From: Pirellulaceae bacterium
GTDB lineage: Bacteria; Planctomycetota; Planctomycetia; Pirellulales; Pirellulaceae
Length of the DNA: 11,416 bases
Direction: 5' to 3'
Assembly: GCA_020846515.1 (NCBI GenBank)
Contig: JADLDX010000455.1
Span: forward strand, 1 to 11,416
A program made the position numbers and the translations under genes. Positions within the stretch are counted from its first letter, which is position 1; each line of letters starts with the position of its first letter. The notes under the pieces are model-generated. The model ran no database searches. It had not been told where the DNA came from and worked only from the letters and a program-made list of their open reading frames with translations. Below are positions 1-6,751 of this stretch, piece by piece.

Positions 1-4
1 CAGA

Positions 5-31
5 GTACGCCTGCGGCTGACTGTTAAACGA
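5..31 (+). repeat. 27-nt dispersed repeat, copy 1
   Basis: First of six copies of a 27-nt unit that begins GTACGCCTGC, continues GGCTGACTG and ends TTAAACGA. It is identical to the copies at 59-85 and 8091-8117. The others are at 7979-8005 and 8008-8034 (inverted) and 10857-10883. All lie in non-coding spacers. There is no recognisable transposase and no target-site duplication, so the mechanism of spread is unknown. Confidence 0.9.
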
Positions 32-58
32 GGGCGCCGCTCATCGTGTTCAGGGAGA

Positions 59-85
59 GTACGCCTGCGGCTGACTGTTAAACGA
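59..85 (+). repeat. 27-nt dispersed repeat, copy 2
   Basis: Perfect direct copy of the unit at 5-31, starting 54 nt after it. The shared stretch extends to the left as AGA in both copies. The two copies open the 230-nt spacer upstream of the GMC oxidoreductase. I see no convincing promoter in the rest of that spacer (86-230). Confidence 0.9.
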
Positions 86-230
86 CGGCGACTCAAACCC
101 GGGCAGCATAGGCAAACTGCGCAACATATAGCCGACGTGATGATTAATCCCAGCCGACGGTGCGATCGGGACGATAACAGAGTATTCACTCGCTTGTGTC
201 GACCACGCCCAAAAACGCTGAGGCTCCTGC

Positions 231-2180
231 ATGAAGTCGCTGCCGAAGACTTCGAACGAGTCTGTTTCGCTGAATAACCTCGAAAAGACACCCACCGCCG
301 AACAAGCCACCAGGCTCGACCGACGTCAGGCTCTGTCCCAAATCGCATCCGCCACGCTAGCATTGCCGCTACTAGGCGTGAGCAGTGCGAGTAGTCGGGC
401 GGAGTCTCCGCTAGCGACGGTGACCGCGCGCATGGAGCGTCGGACAACTGGATCGTCTGTTTACAAAGAGACGGCTATCGCCGATTACACCGCGAACATG
501 GCTCGGTTCGGTGGTCAATTGTCTTCGCCATCAAGTGGCATGTTCAATCAGTGCGCGCGCGGCGTGCCATGGCAGTTTGATGTACTCATCATTGGTTCGG
601 GATATGGTGCTTCGGTGATGGCCGCACGACTAGCTCGGCGCATGCGAGTTGGAACGCGACTAGCGATCATCGAGCGTGGTCGGGAGTGGGTGCCGGGCAC
701 GTTCCCGGATACTGTGCCGAACATGATTGAGGCATCGAGGAATCGCTTGTTCGTCAAGACGGAACAGGTTCGCAATCCGTTGGGCCTATTCAACGTACGT
801 CAGTTCAAAGAGATCAACGTGCTCAGCGGCACAGGTTTAGGCGGATCGTCGCTGATCAACGCCAGCGTCGCCATTCGACCGGATGTGGAAGTCTTTCGGC
901 AATCGGTTTGGCCATCGCAACTGCGCGATCGGATGTTCTTGGATCCGTATTACGATATGGCGGAATGCGAGTTAGGCGTAGCCCGCGAACCGCAGGACTG
1001 GACCGACAAGATGGTCTCGCAGCGGCTGGCGGCGGAGCGGTTGCGCGATTGTGGCGCGCATTATGAAGCGGCTGCGCTGACGCTCACGCGGTCGCAGGCT
1101 GGGGCCAGTCTGCCCGTACTGAATCGACAGGGCTTGACGCAACGCGGTTGCATCGATTGTGGCGACTGTTTGAATGGTTGTAATGTAGGCGCGAAAAATA
1201 CGCTGGCCATGAACTATCTGCCCATGGCTCGCGCGGCTGGGGCAGAGATTTACACGCAGACCGAAATTCATCACATCGAAAAGTGCGCGGGCTTTTACAC
1301 CGTGTGGGCTGAGCATCATCCGTGCAGCGGTGAACCCAACCCGCAGAGCCTGCCCGTGCAGTTGACGGCGCGCATCGTGGTCTTGGCCGCTGGCAGTTTG
1401 GGATCGACCGAGATCTTGCTGCGCTCGGCTGGTGGCTTGCCCGTATCCAACACACTGGGCTCACGCTGGACTGGTAATGGCGATGCGTTAGGATTCATCC
1501 AGCGAGCTCAATACCGAACCGGCATCCAAGGTTTTGGAGCCTATGATGCCGGCTTGCCAGCCGTTGGTCCCACGATTCAAACCAACGTGACCTATCCCTA
1601 TCGGCCCGAGCTACGCCACCGAGTGTTGATCCAAGAAGGCGCCGCCACTCGGGCTTACGTCAATGCCATGTCGTTCTTGATGCACGATCTCGATCTTTCG
1701 AACACGCAAGTGCTGTTAGGTATGGGACACGATGGTGCGGAAGGTCGAATTACGCTCGATGATGATCAAGCCCGACTGGATTGGCCGGGCTTGACCGACG
1801 GCGCTTATCGTCAGTTGATTCGCGAAGAGTTCCGTAAACTGGCGGCCGCGCATGGAGGCGATTACAAATTTCTGAAAATCTTCGGTGACAAGATGATCTC
1901 AGTGCATCCGCTGGGCGGCTGCGGCATGGGAGATTCGGCTTATACCGGAGTGGTCAATCATAAGGGTCAAGTGTTTGATGCCGCCCAGGGGGGCGATGTG
2001 GATCCCGTCACCGGTACGCCACGCGTGCACACGGGCTTGTACGTATGCGACGGTGCGATCATGCCGACATCCATCGCCTGCAATCCGCTTCTGACCATCA
2101 GCGCCATCGCTGAACGCACCAGCGAACTCTTGACGATGGAACCAGAGTATCAGGACCTGTTTGAAGCGCGAGCGGCTTAG
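231..2180 (+). CDS. Tat-exported GMC oxidoreductase, cholesterol oxidase (ChoD)-like
   Basis: A 649-residue FAD-dependent glucose-methanol-choline family enzyme, expected to oxidise an alcohol, possibly a sterol-like one; the substrate cannot be read from the sequence. The N-terminus has a twin-arginine pair (R31-R32, context LDRRQAL) before a hydrophobic stretch (about 38-50), consistent with Tat export, though the n-region is long at about 30 residues. The FAD-binding motif GSGYGA is at 122-127. The GTGLGGSSLIN block at 200-210 is typical of the family. Near the C-terminus are HPLGGCGMGD (559-568) and CDGAIMPTSIACNPLLTISA (606-625), as in ChoD-type enzymes. A four-cysteine motif CxxCxxCxxxC (C307, C310, C313, C317) precedes GAKNT. 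The start is firm because an in-frame TGA lies at 219-221 and ATG 231 is the first start after it. A weak GAGG lies about 7 nt upstream. No partner gene is adjacent. Confidence 0.92.
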   Translation: MKSLPKTSNESVSLNNLEKTPTAEQATRLDRRQALSQIASATLALPLLGVSSASSRAESPLATVTARMERRTTGSSVYKETAIADYTANMARFGGQLSSPSSGMFNQCARGVPWQFDVLIIGSGYGASVMAARLARRMRVGTRLAIIERGREWVPGTFPDTVPNMIEASRNRLFVKTEQVRNPLGLFNVRQFKEINVLSGTGLGGSSLINASVAIRPDVEVFRQSVWPSQLRDRMFLDPYYDMAECELGVAREPQDWTDKMVSQRLAAERLRDCGAHYEAAALTLTRSQAGASLPVLNRQGLTQRGCIDCGDCLNGCNVGAKNTLAMNYLPMARAAGAEIYTQTEIHHIEKCAGFYTVWAEHHPCSGEPNPQSLPVQLTARIVVLAAGSLGSTEILLRSAGGLPVSNTLGSRWTGNGDALGFIQRAQYRTGIQGFGAYDAGLPAVGPTIQTNVTYPYRPELRHRVLIQEGAATRAYVNAMSFLMHDLDLSNTQVLLGMGHDGAEGRITLDDDQARLDWPGLTDGAYRQLIREEFRKLAAAHGGDYKFLKIFGDKMISVHPLGGCGMGDSAYTGVVNHKGQVFDAAQGGDVDPVTGTPRVHTGLYVCDGAIMPTSIACNPLLTISAIAERTSELLTMEPEYQDLFEARAA

Positions 2181-2181
2181 A

Positions 2182-2220
2182 GGGAACTAACCCTCCCGCT
2201 GCGTAGCAGTGGGAGGGTTG
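2182..2220 (+). repeat. AACCCTCCC hairpin element, copy A (3' of GMC gene)
   Basis: The element starts 2 nt after the GMC stop codon. The hairpin at 2189-2219 has a 14-bp stem, AACCCTCCCGCTGC against GCAGTGGGAGGGTT, and a GTA triloop. One position is a G-U wobble in the + strand RNA and would be an A-C mismatch in the antisense RNA. The 39-nt element matches copy D at 10943-10981 (read on the minus strand) at 36 positions. No T-tract follows, so it is not a classical terminator on its own. Confidence 0.85.
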
Positions 2221-2224
2221 TGGA

Positions 2225-2244
2225 CGAATCGCTCCGCGACTCGT
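2225..2244 (-). repeat. GACGAGTCGC hairpin repeat, inverted copy
   Basis: Reverse complement of the repeat found twice at 5879-5933, matching over 20 nt. Read on the minus strand it folds into an 8-bp stem, CGAGTCGC against GCGATTCG, with a GGA triloop and one G-U wobble. The plus strand would carry an A-C mismatch at that position. Confidence 0.75.
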
Positions 2245-2291
2245 GAAGTACTTCGCTGCGAACTCGCCTGTGCGGCGCACGCGGCCCTCCC

Positions 2292-2323
2292 CGAAAAAAC
2301 AGGCTTCAGCGCCTGTTTTTTCG
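2292..2323. terminator. Bidirectional intrinsic terminator
   Basis: Perfect 13-bp inverted repeat CGAAAAAACAGGC / GCCTGTTTTTTCG around a 6-nt loop (TTCAGC). In each direction a short GC stem (CAGGC/GCCTG) is followed by six T residues. It sits between the convergent GMC gene (stop 2180, +) and the small membrane-protein gene (stop 2368, -), so it can end transcription from both sides. Confidence 0.85.
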
Positions 2324-2352
2324 ACCCTCCCGGTCGCTGCGCTGGGAGGGTT
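2324..2352 (-). repeat. AACCCTCCC hairpin element, copy B (3' of membrane-protein gene)
   Basis: Read on the minus strand this is CTAACCCTCCC, a 12-nt loop, then GGGAGGGTCG: an 8-bp stem. It lies about 16 nt after the stop of the minus-strand gene at 2368 and directly abuts the bidirectional terminator. The arms match copies A and D but the loop is different and longer. Confidence 0.75.
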
Positions 2353-2367
2353 AGGTCAGAGGTTTAG

Positions 2368-2802
2368 TTACTTGGCGTGCTGCTGTACAGCGTTGGCGGG
2401 CATGAAGAGCATGCGTTGTATTTGCTGCAGCTTGTCCCAATCCTTCTTGTCCAGTCCACCTTCTTGGTTGTCTTCTGGAATTCGCCAGGCTGTATTGTCG
2501 ACGAAGAGCGTTGAAGGACTGGCCAATTTTAAACCACCGGCCAGGCGCAGCATCAACTGCCTCTGCATGCCCGTTAGTTGATGAGCGCGGCATAAATCGC
2601 GAAACAAAGATAGGGCTTGTTCGCTTTCGGACTGCGGTCGGCGACGCATGATGCTGAACGCCACTACGGCCAGGCCCAAGGTCAGCAAAATGGCCGCTAC
2701 CACAACCAAAAATCCCACCGGAATTTGCCCCCGTTTGCTCGAGGCGGCCAGCAGGAGATAACTCAGCGGTTGTTCGGTCAACGTATAGGTTGTAATCAAC
2801 AT
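2368..2802 (-). CDS. Small single-pass membrane protein, function unknown
   Basis: A 144-residue protein I cannot assign to a named family. Residues about 29-51 form one strongly hydrophobic membrane segment followed by RRR (53-55), which predicts an outside N-terminus and a cytosolic C-terminal domain. That domain (about 60-140) is helical and includes LFRDLCRAHQLTGMQRQL and a following block with STLFVDNTAWRI; it has the look of a conserved soluble domain. The start codon overlaps the end of the upstream HEAT-repeat gene: ATGTTGA contains this ATG (2802-2800) and that gene's TGA (2798-2796), a 7-nt overlap that suggests translational coupling. It is the last gene of the operon, followed by hairpin copy B and the bidirectional terminator. 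Confidence 0.75.
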   Translation of the reverse strand: MLITTYTLTEQPLSYLLLAASSKRGQIPVGFLVVVAAILLTLGLAVVAFSIMRRRPQSESEQALSLFRDLCRAHQLTGMQRQLMLRLAGGLKLASPSTLFVDNTAWRIPEDNQEGGLDKKDWDKLQQIQRMLFMPANAVQQHAK

Positions 2803-4418
2803 GGCGAATTCTCGATTGGCGTTGGGACAGCGCTGGTCGGTAGCACCACTGGGTTGGCGACGGCCTTGTTGGCGCGACGACGACGCTCAAGTCGCCGTTT
2901 GGCGCGCAGCGCAGCGTCTTGGACATCGGTGGTCGGATCGTTCAGAAGTTCAGGTAACATCTCAAACAATTCTGGTGCCCCGAGGGCGGCGAGCAGATCG
3001 ATGGCAGGCACGCGTACTTCGACGCGTGAGTCGTGTACCAACGGTAACACCCGATCGTTGATTTCACTGGATACGTCCAGCAGCCGAATGACTTGTAGCG
3101 CCATAATGCGTTTCTTGGGAGCCGGACTTTCAAGCGCCTTGAGTAACTGGGGCACGACATCCGGTTCGATGTGTCGCACAACTTGCGCCATGACGCGGCA
3201 GAGAGGCGCGGGTAGCTTGCGCACGACATCCAGTAATCGACTGAGCGTGAATTCTTCGAAGAATTCGCGAGCGGCCGCGCTGAGCACGGTCGAAGGTCCG
3301 TCTATCCAGCTGAGTATGGTTTGCAAATGGGCACCGACAGATCGATGATCATCGGGATTGGCTGCGGCATGCTGCATGTGATACACCAGCGACTCAATGT
3401 CTTTGCGCCGGCAATGCTTGATGATCTCCGCGGCCATGCGCCGACCATCGGCACTGCCCATCTTGGACATAGCCACCGCGCCGGCCAGCACGGGCTCGAT
3501 CGTCGTACTATTGGCCGCCAGCATCAGCCACATGCGGCGTTGCACATCAGGCGCTACACCGGCCGGTCGTGTGGCCAGTCCCGTCAAGCAAGCCAATGGC
3601 GGCAACTCACGCAATCGGCGAATCGTGGCTGAGAGCAGGTTCTCATCCAACATGCTCGCAATGCGAATGGCCAGTTCATGATCGGATCGTTCGCAGATAA
3701 TGCTCAACACACTTTTGGGAGTCGAGCCGCGCCATAAGTAGCCGCCCAACAACTGCAGGATCGACTGATGCTGACTTTCCCAAAACCGCTGCAATACGAT
3801 TCGATAGGCCGGATGCAATGGATCGTTAATAATGGCGCGATGGGCCGAGTCTTCCCAACTGACCAGGACCAACCAGGCGTCGATCAGATCGGGGTTTTTG
3901 TGCATGGGATATTCATAGACCACGCGAGCCATGGCGTCGATCATCGGCGTACGCACGGTGGGCACATCGCGGCCGCTGCGCGCGCGCTGACCCCAGCGAT
4001 CGCAAAATTCAAACAGGGCCTGCATGGCCGTATCGCACAGTGGATTGTGTTGTTCGAGAGCCACCGGGATCAACTCTGGCAGTGCGGCCGTCATGTCCAA
4101 GTCGCAAATCGCCGTGATGGCCGCTTGCTTTTGCGCCGAGGTGCCCGACTGGAGTAGTTCGCGACAAGCCGGTTGCAGTTCAAATTTGCTATTGGCCAAC
4201 GACTGACGCGCGGTTGCATCCAAACGCAGCCATTCGGAAATGATGGCTGAGCGCGCACAACTTTCCGGGCGAGCGAGCATCAGCTTGAGGCACTTGTCGC
4301 GAACGTCGCTGGCTGTCGAGGTCAAGCCGCGCGCTAGAGCAGCGGCCGCAGCTGGGTTGCGTGTGCGCGCCAACAGATCAAATGTCTGTGGTCGTGGATT
4401 CAAAGCACTTGTCGGCAT
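2796..4418 (-). CDS. HEAT-repeat protein, function unknown
   Basis: A 540-residue, leucine- and alanine-rich, all-helical protein. HEAT-type helix pairs are clear in the C-terminal part (about 415-510): successive blocks built like LLKALESPAPKKRIMALQVI, VLPLVHDSRVEVRVPAIDLL and LPELLNDPTTDVQDAALRA, with the expected proline, aspartate and arginine spacing. More degenerate repeats occur at about 15-160. The tail after about residue 505 is very basic (KRRLERRRR) and then proline-rich. No signal peptide or membrane segment is seen, so it is probably a cytosolic scaffold; its partner is unknown. ATG 4418 is the only ATG, GTG or TTG start between the upstream in-frame TGA and the body of the gene. 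There is no good Shine-Dalgarno. It overlaps and is probably co-translated with the membrane protein at 2368-2802, which may be its anchor (inference). Confidence 0.85.
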   Translation of the reverse strand: MPTSALNPRPQTFDLLARTRNPAAAAALARGLTSTASDVRDKCLKLMLARPESCARSAIISEWLRLDATARQSLANSKFELQPACRELLQSGTSAQKQAAITAICDLDMTAALPELIPVALEQHNPLCDTAMQALFEFCDRWGQRARSGRDVPTVRTPMIDAMARVVYEYPMHKNPDLIDAWLVLVSWEDSAHRAIINDPLHPAYRIVLQRFWESQHQSILQLLGGYLWRGSTPKSVLSIICERSDHELAIRIASMLDENLLSATIRRLRELPPLACLTGLATRPAGVAPDVQRRMWLMLAANSTTIEPVLAGAVAMSKMGSADGRRMAAEIIKHCRRKDIESLVYHMQHAAANPDDHRSVGAHLQTILSWIDGPSTVLSAAAREFFEEFTLSRLLDVVRKLPAPLCRVMAQVVRHIEPDVVPQLLKALESPAPKKRIMALQVIRLLDVSSEINDRVLPLVHDSRVEVRVPAIDLLAALGAPELFEMLPELLNDPTTDVQDAALRAKRRLERRRRANKAVANPVVLPTSAVPTPIENSPC

Positions 4419-4670
4419 CGGCTTGGAATACCCCTGTAGTACCCAGAGACGCGTAATGCCCCCCTGGGGCTCTTTCGAGCGGCTAGTTCATTTGAGGACT
4501 TAGAAAGGTAGCTCAAACAATCGCCGCTGTCAGGAAATCGGGCGCCCGTGAACGGAAATCTCTGCCAGGGCCGCTTCGTCACACTCGGCACAACCTGGAT
4601 TATCCAACGGCCAGATTCAAAGTAGAATAGCCAGGGAAGTGTCCGCCAAGAGTTACACAAGCGTACGATT

Positions 4671-4967
4671 ATGGGTGCACGCATGCCTCACACATCTGAA
4701 CAAATCTTGCAGCAGGAGTTCCTGCTGGCTCGGGCCAAAATCCTCGAATTGGCTGCCACGCTCGACCGCATCGAGCGCGCCGGGGGCGACGTCAGCGCAC
4801 TCCCTCAACGAAAACTGCTTGAACAAGGTTTCAACCTCTTAATCAGCCCGCTAGCAGATACTGGTCAGGCAGGTACTGGTCAAGCAGGTCCAAGCCGGGC
4901 CGAGCAGGTGCAGTTGCTTTTCAGTCGCGAGTATTCGGACCAGTGGCGTCAAACCTTTGGAGTGTAG
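4671..4967 (+). CDS. Small helical protein upstream of a TatD hydrolase, function unknown
   Basis: A 98-residue protein. Residues about 8-37 form an amphipathic, charged helix (core EQILQQEFLLARAKILELAA) likely to be a coiled coil. A variable linker follows, then a conserved-looking tail with RAEQVQLLFSREYSDQWR. The linker contains a 15-nt tandem duplication (4860-4874 and 4875-4889) giving the peptide TGQAG twice. The start could instead be the ATG at 4683; neither has a clear Shine-Dalgarno. It is 62 nt upstream of the TatD-family gene on the same strand, so the two are probably one transcript. I recall similar small proteins next to TatD genes in planctomycetes but cannot verify this here. 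The 252-nt spacer upstream (4419-4670) separates it from the divergent HEAT gene and must hold both promoters; I could not pick out convincing -35 or -10 boxes. Confidence 0.7.
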   Translation: MGARMPHTSEQILQQEFLLARAKILELAATLDRIERAGGDVSALPQRKLLEQGFNLLISPLADTGQAGTGQAGPSRAEQVQLLFSREYSDQWRQTFGV

Positions 4968-5029
4968 TTCTCTGCACATCGACACGTCGGATTCGGGATT
5001 CAGGCACTGCAACGGGAGTTAGAGTTTAG

Positions 5030-5842
5030 ATGGACTACATCGATCCGCATATTCATATGGTTTCGCGCACGACCGACGACTACGAGACCCTGGCCAAGAT
5101 GGGTTGCGTGGCGATGAGCGAGCCGGCCTTCTGGGCTGGTTTCGATCGCGGCAGTGTCGAAAGTTTTCGCGACTTCTTTCGGCAGTTGACCGACTTTGAA
5201 CCACGCCGAGCGGCCCAATATGGCATCCAGCATTTCACTTGGTTGTGCATCAATGCCAAAGAAGCCGAAAACGTATCGCTGTCGCGCGAAGTCATCGCCA
5301 TGATCCCCGAGTTCCTGGATAAACCCAACGTGCTGGGTATCGGTGAGATCGGTTTGAACAAGAACACGCGCAACGAAGCGACGATCTTCCTGGAACATGT
5401 CGATCTGGCCATGCGCCACAACCAACAGATATTGATCCATACCCCGCACTTGGAAGACAAGTACCAAGGTACGCGGATGATCCTGGATATGTTGTTGGGC
5501 GATTCGCGAATTCAACCCGACCGTGTACTGGTCGACCACGTCGAAGAACATACGATCAAGCATGTGCTGGACAAAGGCTTCTGGGCTGGCATGACGCTGT
5601 ATCCAGTCACCAAGTGTACGCCGCAGCGCGCGGCCGACATGATTGAGAAGTATGGTTCCGAACGCCTGATGGCCAATTCCGCCGGGGATTGGGGACCCAG
5701 TAAACCGACGGCTGTCCCAGACTTGATTCTGGAACTGCGCCGACGCGGACATAGCGAGGCCGCCATCCGCCAAGTCGTGTACGAAAACCCACTGAAGTTC
5801 TTCTCGCAAAGCAAGCGATTCAACTTCAAGCCCCCGGTATAA
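5030..5842 (+). CDS. TatD-family metal-dependent hydrolase (EboB-like subgroup)
   Basis: A 270-residue amidohydrolase-superfamily protein of the usual TatD length. All expected metal ligands are visible: H7 and H9 (DPHIH), E106 (GIGEIGL), H137 (LIHTPH), H170 (LVDH) and D220 (SAGDWG), so it should be an active metallohydrolase. TatD proteins are generally nucleases or phosphoesterases. This subgroup has diagnostic blocks such as SEPAFWAGFDR (30-40) and KCTPQRAADMIE (195-206) that I associate with the TatD-like protein of ebo clusters (EboB). None of the other ebo genes (prenyltransferase, dehydroquinate-synthase-like, sugar-isomerase-like) is in this window, so the true substrate is open. A GGGAG lies about 11 nt before the ATG. 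It probably shares a transcript with the small gene upstream. Confidence 0.88.
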   Translation: MDYIDPHIHMVSRTTDDYETLAKMGCVAMSEPAFWAGFDRGSVESFRDFFRQLTDFEPRRAAQYGIQHFTWLCINAKEAENVSLSREVIAMIPEFLDKPNVLGIGEIGLNKNTRNEATIFLEHVDLAMRHNQQILIHTPHLEDKYQGTRMILDMLLGDSRIQPDRVLVDHVEEHTIKHVLDKGFWAGMTLYPVTKCTPQRAADMIEKYGSERLMANSAGDWGPSKPTAVPDLILELRRRGHSEAAIRQVVYENPLKFFSQSKRFNFKPPV

Positions 5843-5878
5843 AGCTCGGCGACTTGTTTGGCAACTTTAATTTAGATT

Positions 5879-5899
5879 GACGAGTCGCGGAGCGATTCG
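5879..5899 (+). repeat. GACGAGTCGC hairpin repeat, copy 1
   Basis: A 21-nt unit repeated 34 nt later at 5913-5933, and inverted at 2225-2244. In + strand RNA it folds into an 8-bp stem, CGAGTCGC/GCGATTCG, with a GGA triloop and one G-U wobble. It lies 36 nt after the TatD gene stop and upstream of the SDR gene. Confidence 0.8.
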
Positions 5900-5912
5900 G
5901 ATACAAAGAACT

Positions 5913-5933
5913 GACGAGTCGCGGAGCGATTCG
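5913..5933 (+). repeat. GACGAGTCGC hairpin repeat, copy 2
   Basis: Perfect direct copy of 5879-5899. It ends 25 nt before the SDR start codon, so it would lie in the 5' untranslated region if the SDR gene is transcribed from upstream. It could act as a TatD 3' end or an SDR leader element. Confidence 0.8.
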
Positions 5934-5958
5934 TTTACAGATTGTGCAGGATTAACGC

Positions 5959-6726
5959 ATGCGTTTTCAGAATAAAGTGGTGGTGGTTACGGGCGGTGCG
6001 GCTGGGATCGGTCGCGGCTGCGTGGAAGTCTTTCATGCTGAGCAGGCGACGGTGGCCATCATCGACCGCGATGCCGCTGTCGCGCAAGCCTTGGCCGATC
6101 AACTCAATAGCCTACGGCCTGGCAGCGCGGCCACGTGGGTGGCCGATGTAGCCCAGAGCGACCAGTTACAGTCGGCCATACGCGCCGCCGCCGAAACGTT
6201 CGGACGCATCGATTGCTTGATCAATAACGCCGGGATTCATCCACCCGATACACCGCTAGAACAAATGTCACTGGCCGAGGCCCAGCAAGTCATGGCGGTG
6301 AACTTCTTTAGCACCTATGTCGCCTCTCAGGCCGCGCTGCCATACCTGCGAACCACGCGGGGCACGATCATCAACATGAGCTCGATGACCGCCGTGCTGG
6401 GTCAAAAAAATTCTGCCGCGTACGCAGCCAGCAAAGGCGCGCAGCTCAGTTTCACCAAAGCGCTGGCGCTGGAAGTGGCCGTCGATGGTATCCGCGTCAA
6501 CGCGGTCTTACCCAGCAATGTAGATACACCGCTCATGCGGGCTTGGGCCGGTTCGTTGGCTGATCCACAAAGCGCCCTGGATCGCATCGCCCAGTTGCAA
6601 CCTCTCGGCCGCATGGCCCAACCGCAAGAAATCGGGCGAGTCTGCTTGTTCTTGGCAAGCGAAGACGCCAGCTTCATCACCGGACAAGGCATCGAAGCCG
6701 ACGGTGGTGCTGCTCTGGATTATTGA
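5959..6726 (+). CDS. Short-chain dehydrogenase/reductase (SDR), classical type
   Basis: A 255-residue NAD(P)-dependent oxidoreductase of classical SDR length. The cofactor motif TGGAAGIG is at 11-18. D36 at the end of the second strand (VAIID) favours NAD(H) over NADP(H). NNAG is at 89-92. The catalytic tetrad is complete: N115, S142, Y155 and K159 (YAASK). The C-terminal block FLASEDASFITGQ (231-243) followed by DGG is typical of the family. The substrate is not predictable from sequence. The start is supported by AGGA (5948-5951) 7 nt before the ATG. It lies 116 nt after the TatD gene with two hairpin repeats between, so co-transcription is uncertain. It converges on the gene at 6752 with only 25 nt between the stops and no terminator visible. 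Confidence 0.93.
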   Translation: MRFQNKVVVVTGGAAGIGRGCVEVFHAEQATVAIIDRDAAVAQALADQLNSLRPGSAATWVADVAQSDQLQSAIRAAAETFGRIDCLINNAGIHPPDTPLEQMSLAEAQQVMAVNFFSTYVASQAALPYLRTTRGTIINMSSMTAVLGQKNSAAYAASKGAQLSFTKALALEVAVDGIRVNAVLPSNVDTPLMRAWAGSLADPQSALDRIAQLQPLGRMAQPQEIGRVCLFLASEDASFITGQGIEADGGAALDY

Positions 6727-6751
6727 CTAACGTCCTTAAAATAGCTCGTCC

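Noticed and set aside
5..85. Repeats with spacing (27-nt unit, 27-nt gap) reminiscent of a CRISPR array
   Set aside because: Only two units are here, the other copies are scattered in both orientations, spacing is irregular, and there are no cas genes.
50..310. 86-codon minus-strand ORF at the left end
   Set aside because: Its last residues are translated from the 27-nt repeat and it overlaps the firm start of the GMC gene.
2617..3348. 243-codon ORF on the + strand across the membrane-protein and HEAT genes
   Set aside because: Low-complexity Ser/Arg/Thr composition, no motif, and it crosses two minus-strand genes that overlap in the manner of a real operon.
4458..4470. GCCCC/GGGGC hairpin followed by TCTTT
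   Set aside because: Only five base pairs, no gene upstream on the + strand, and it lies upstream of the minus-strand HEAT gene.
5000..5809. Long antisense ORF (269 codons) opposite the TatD gene
   Set aside because: It mirrors a gene with intact metal ligands, has no recognisable motif, and such antisense frames are common opposite GC-biased codons.
5030..6726. TatD and SDR genes as part of an ebo or other biosynthetic cluster
   Set aside because: No prenyltransferase, dehydroquinate-synthase-like or isomerase gene is nearby, and the SDR is separated by two hairpin repeats.
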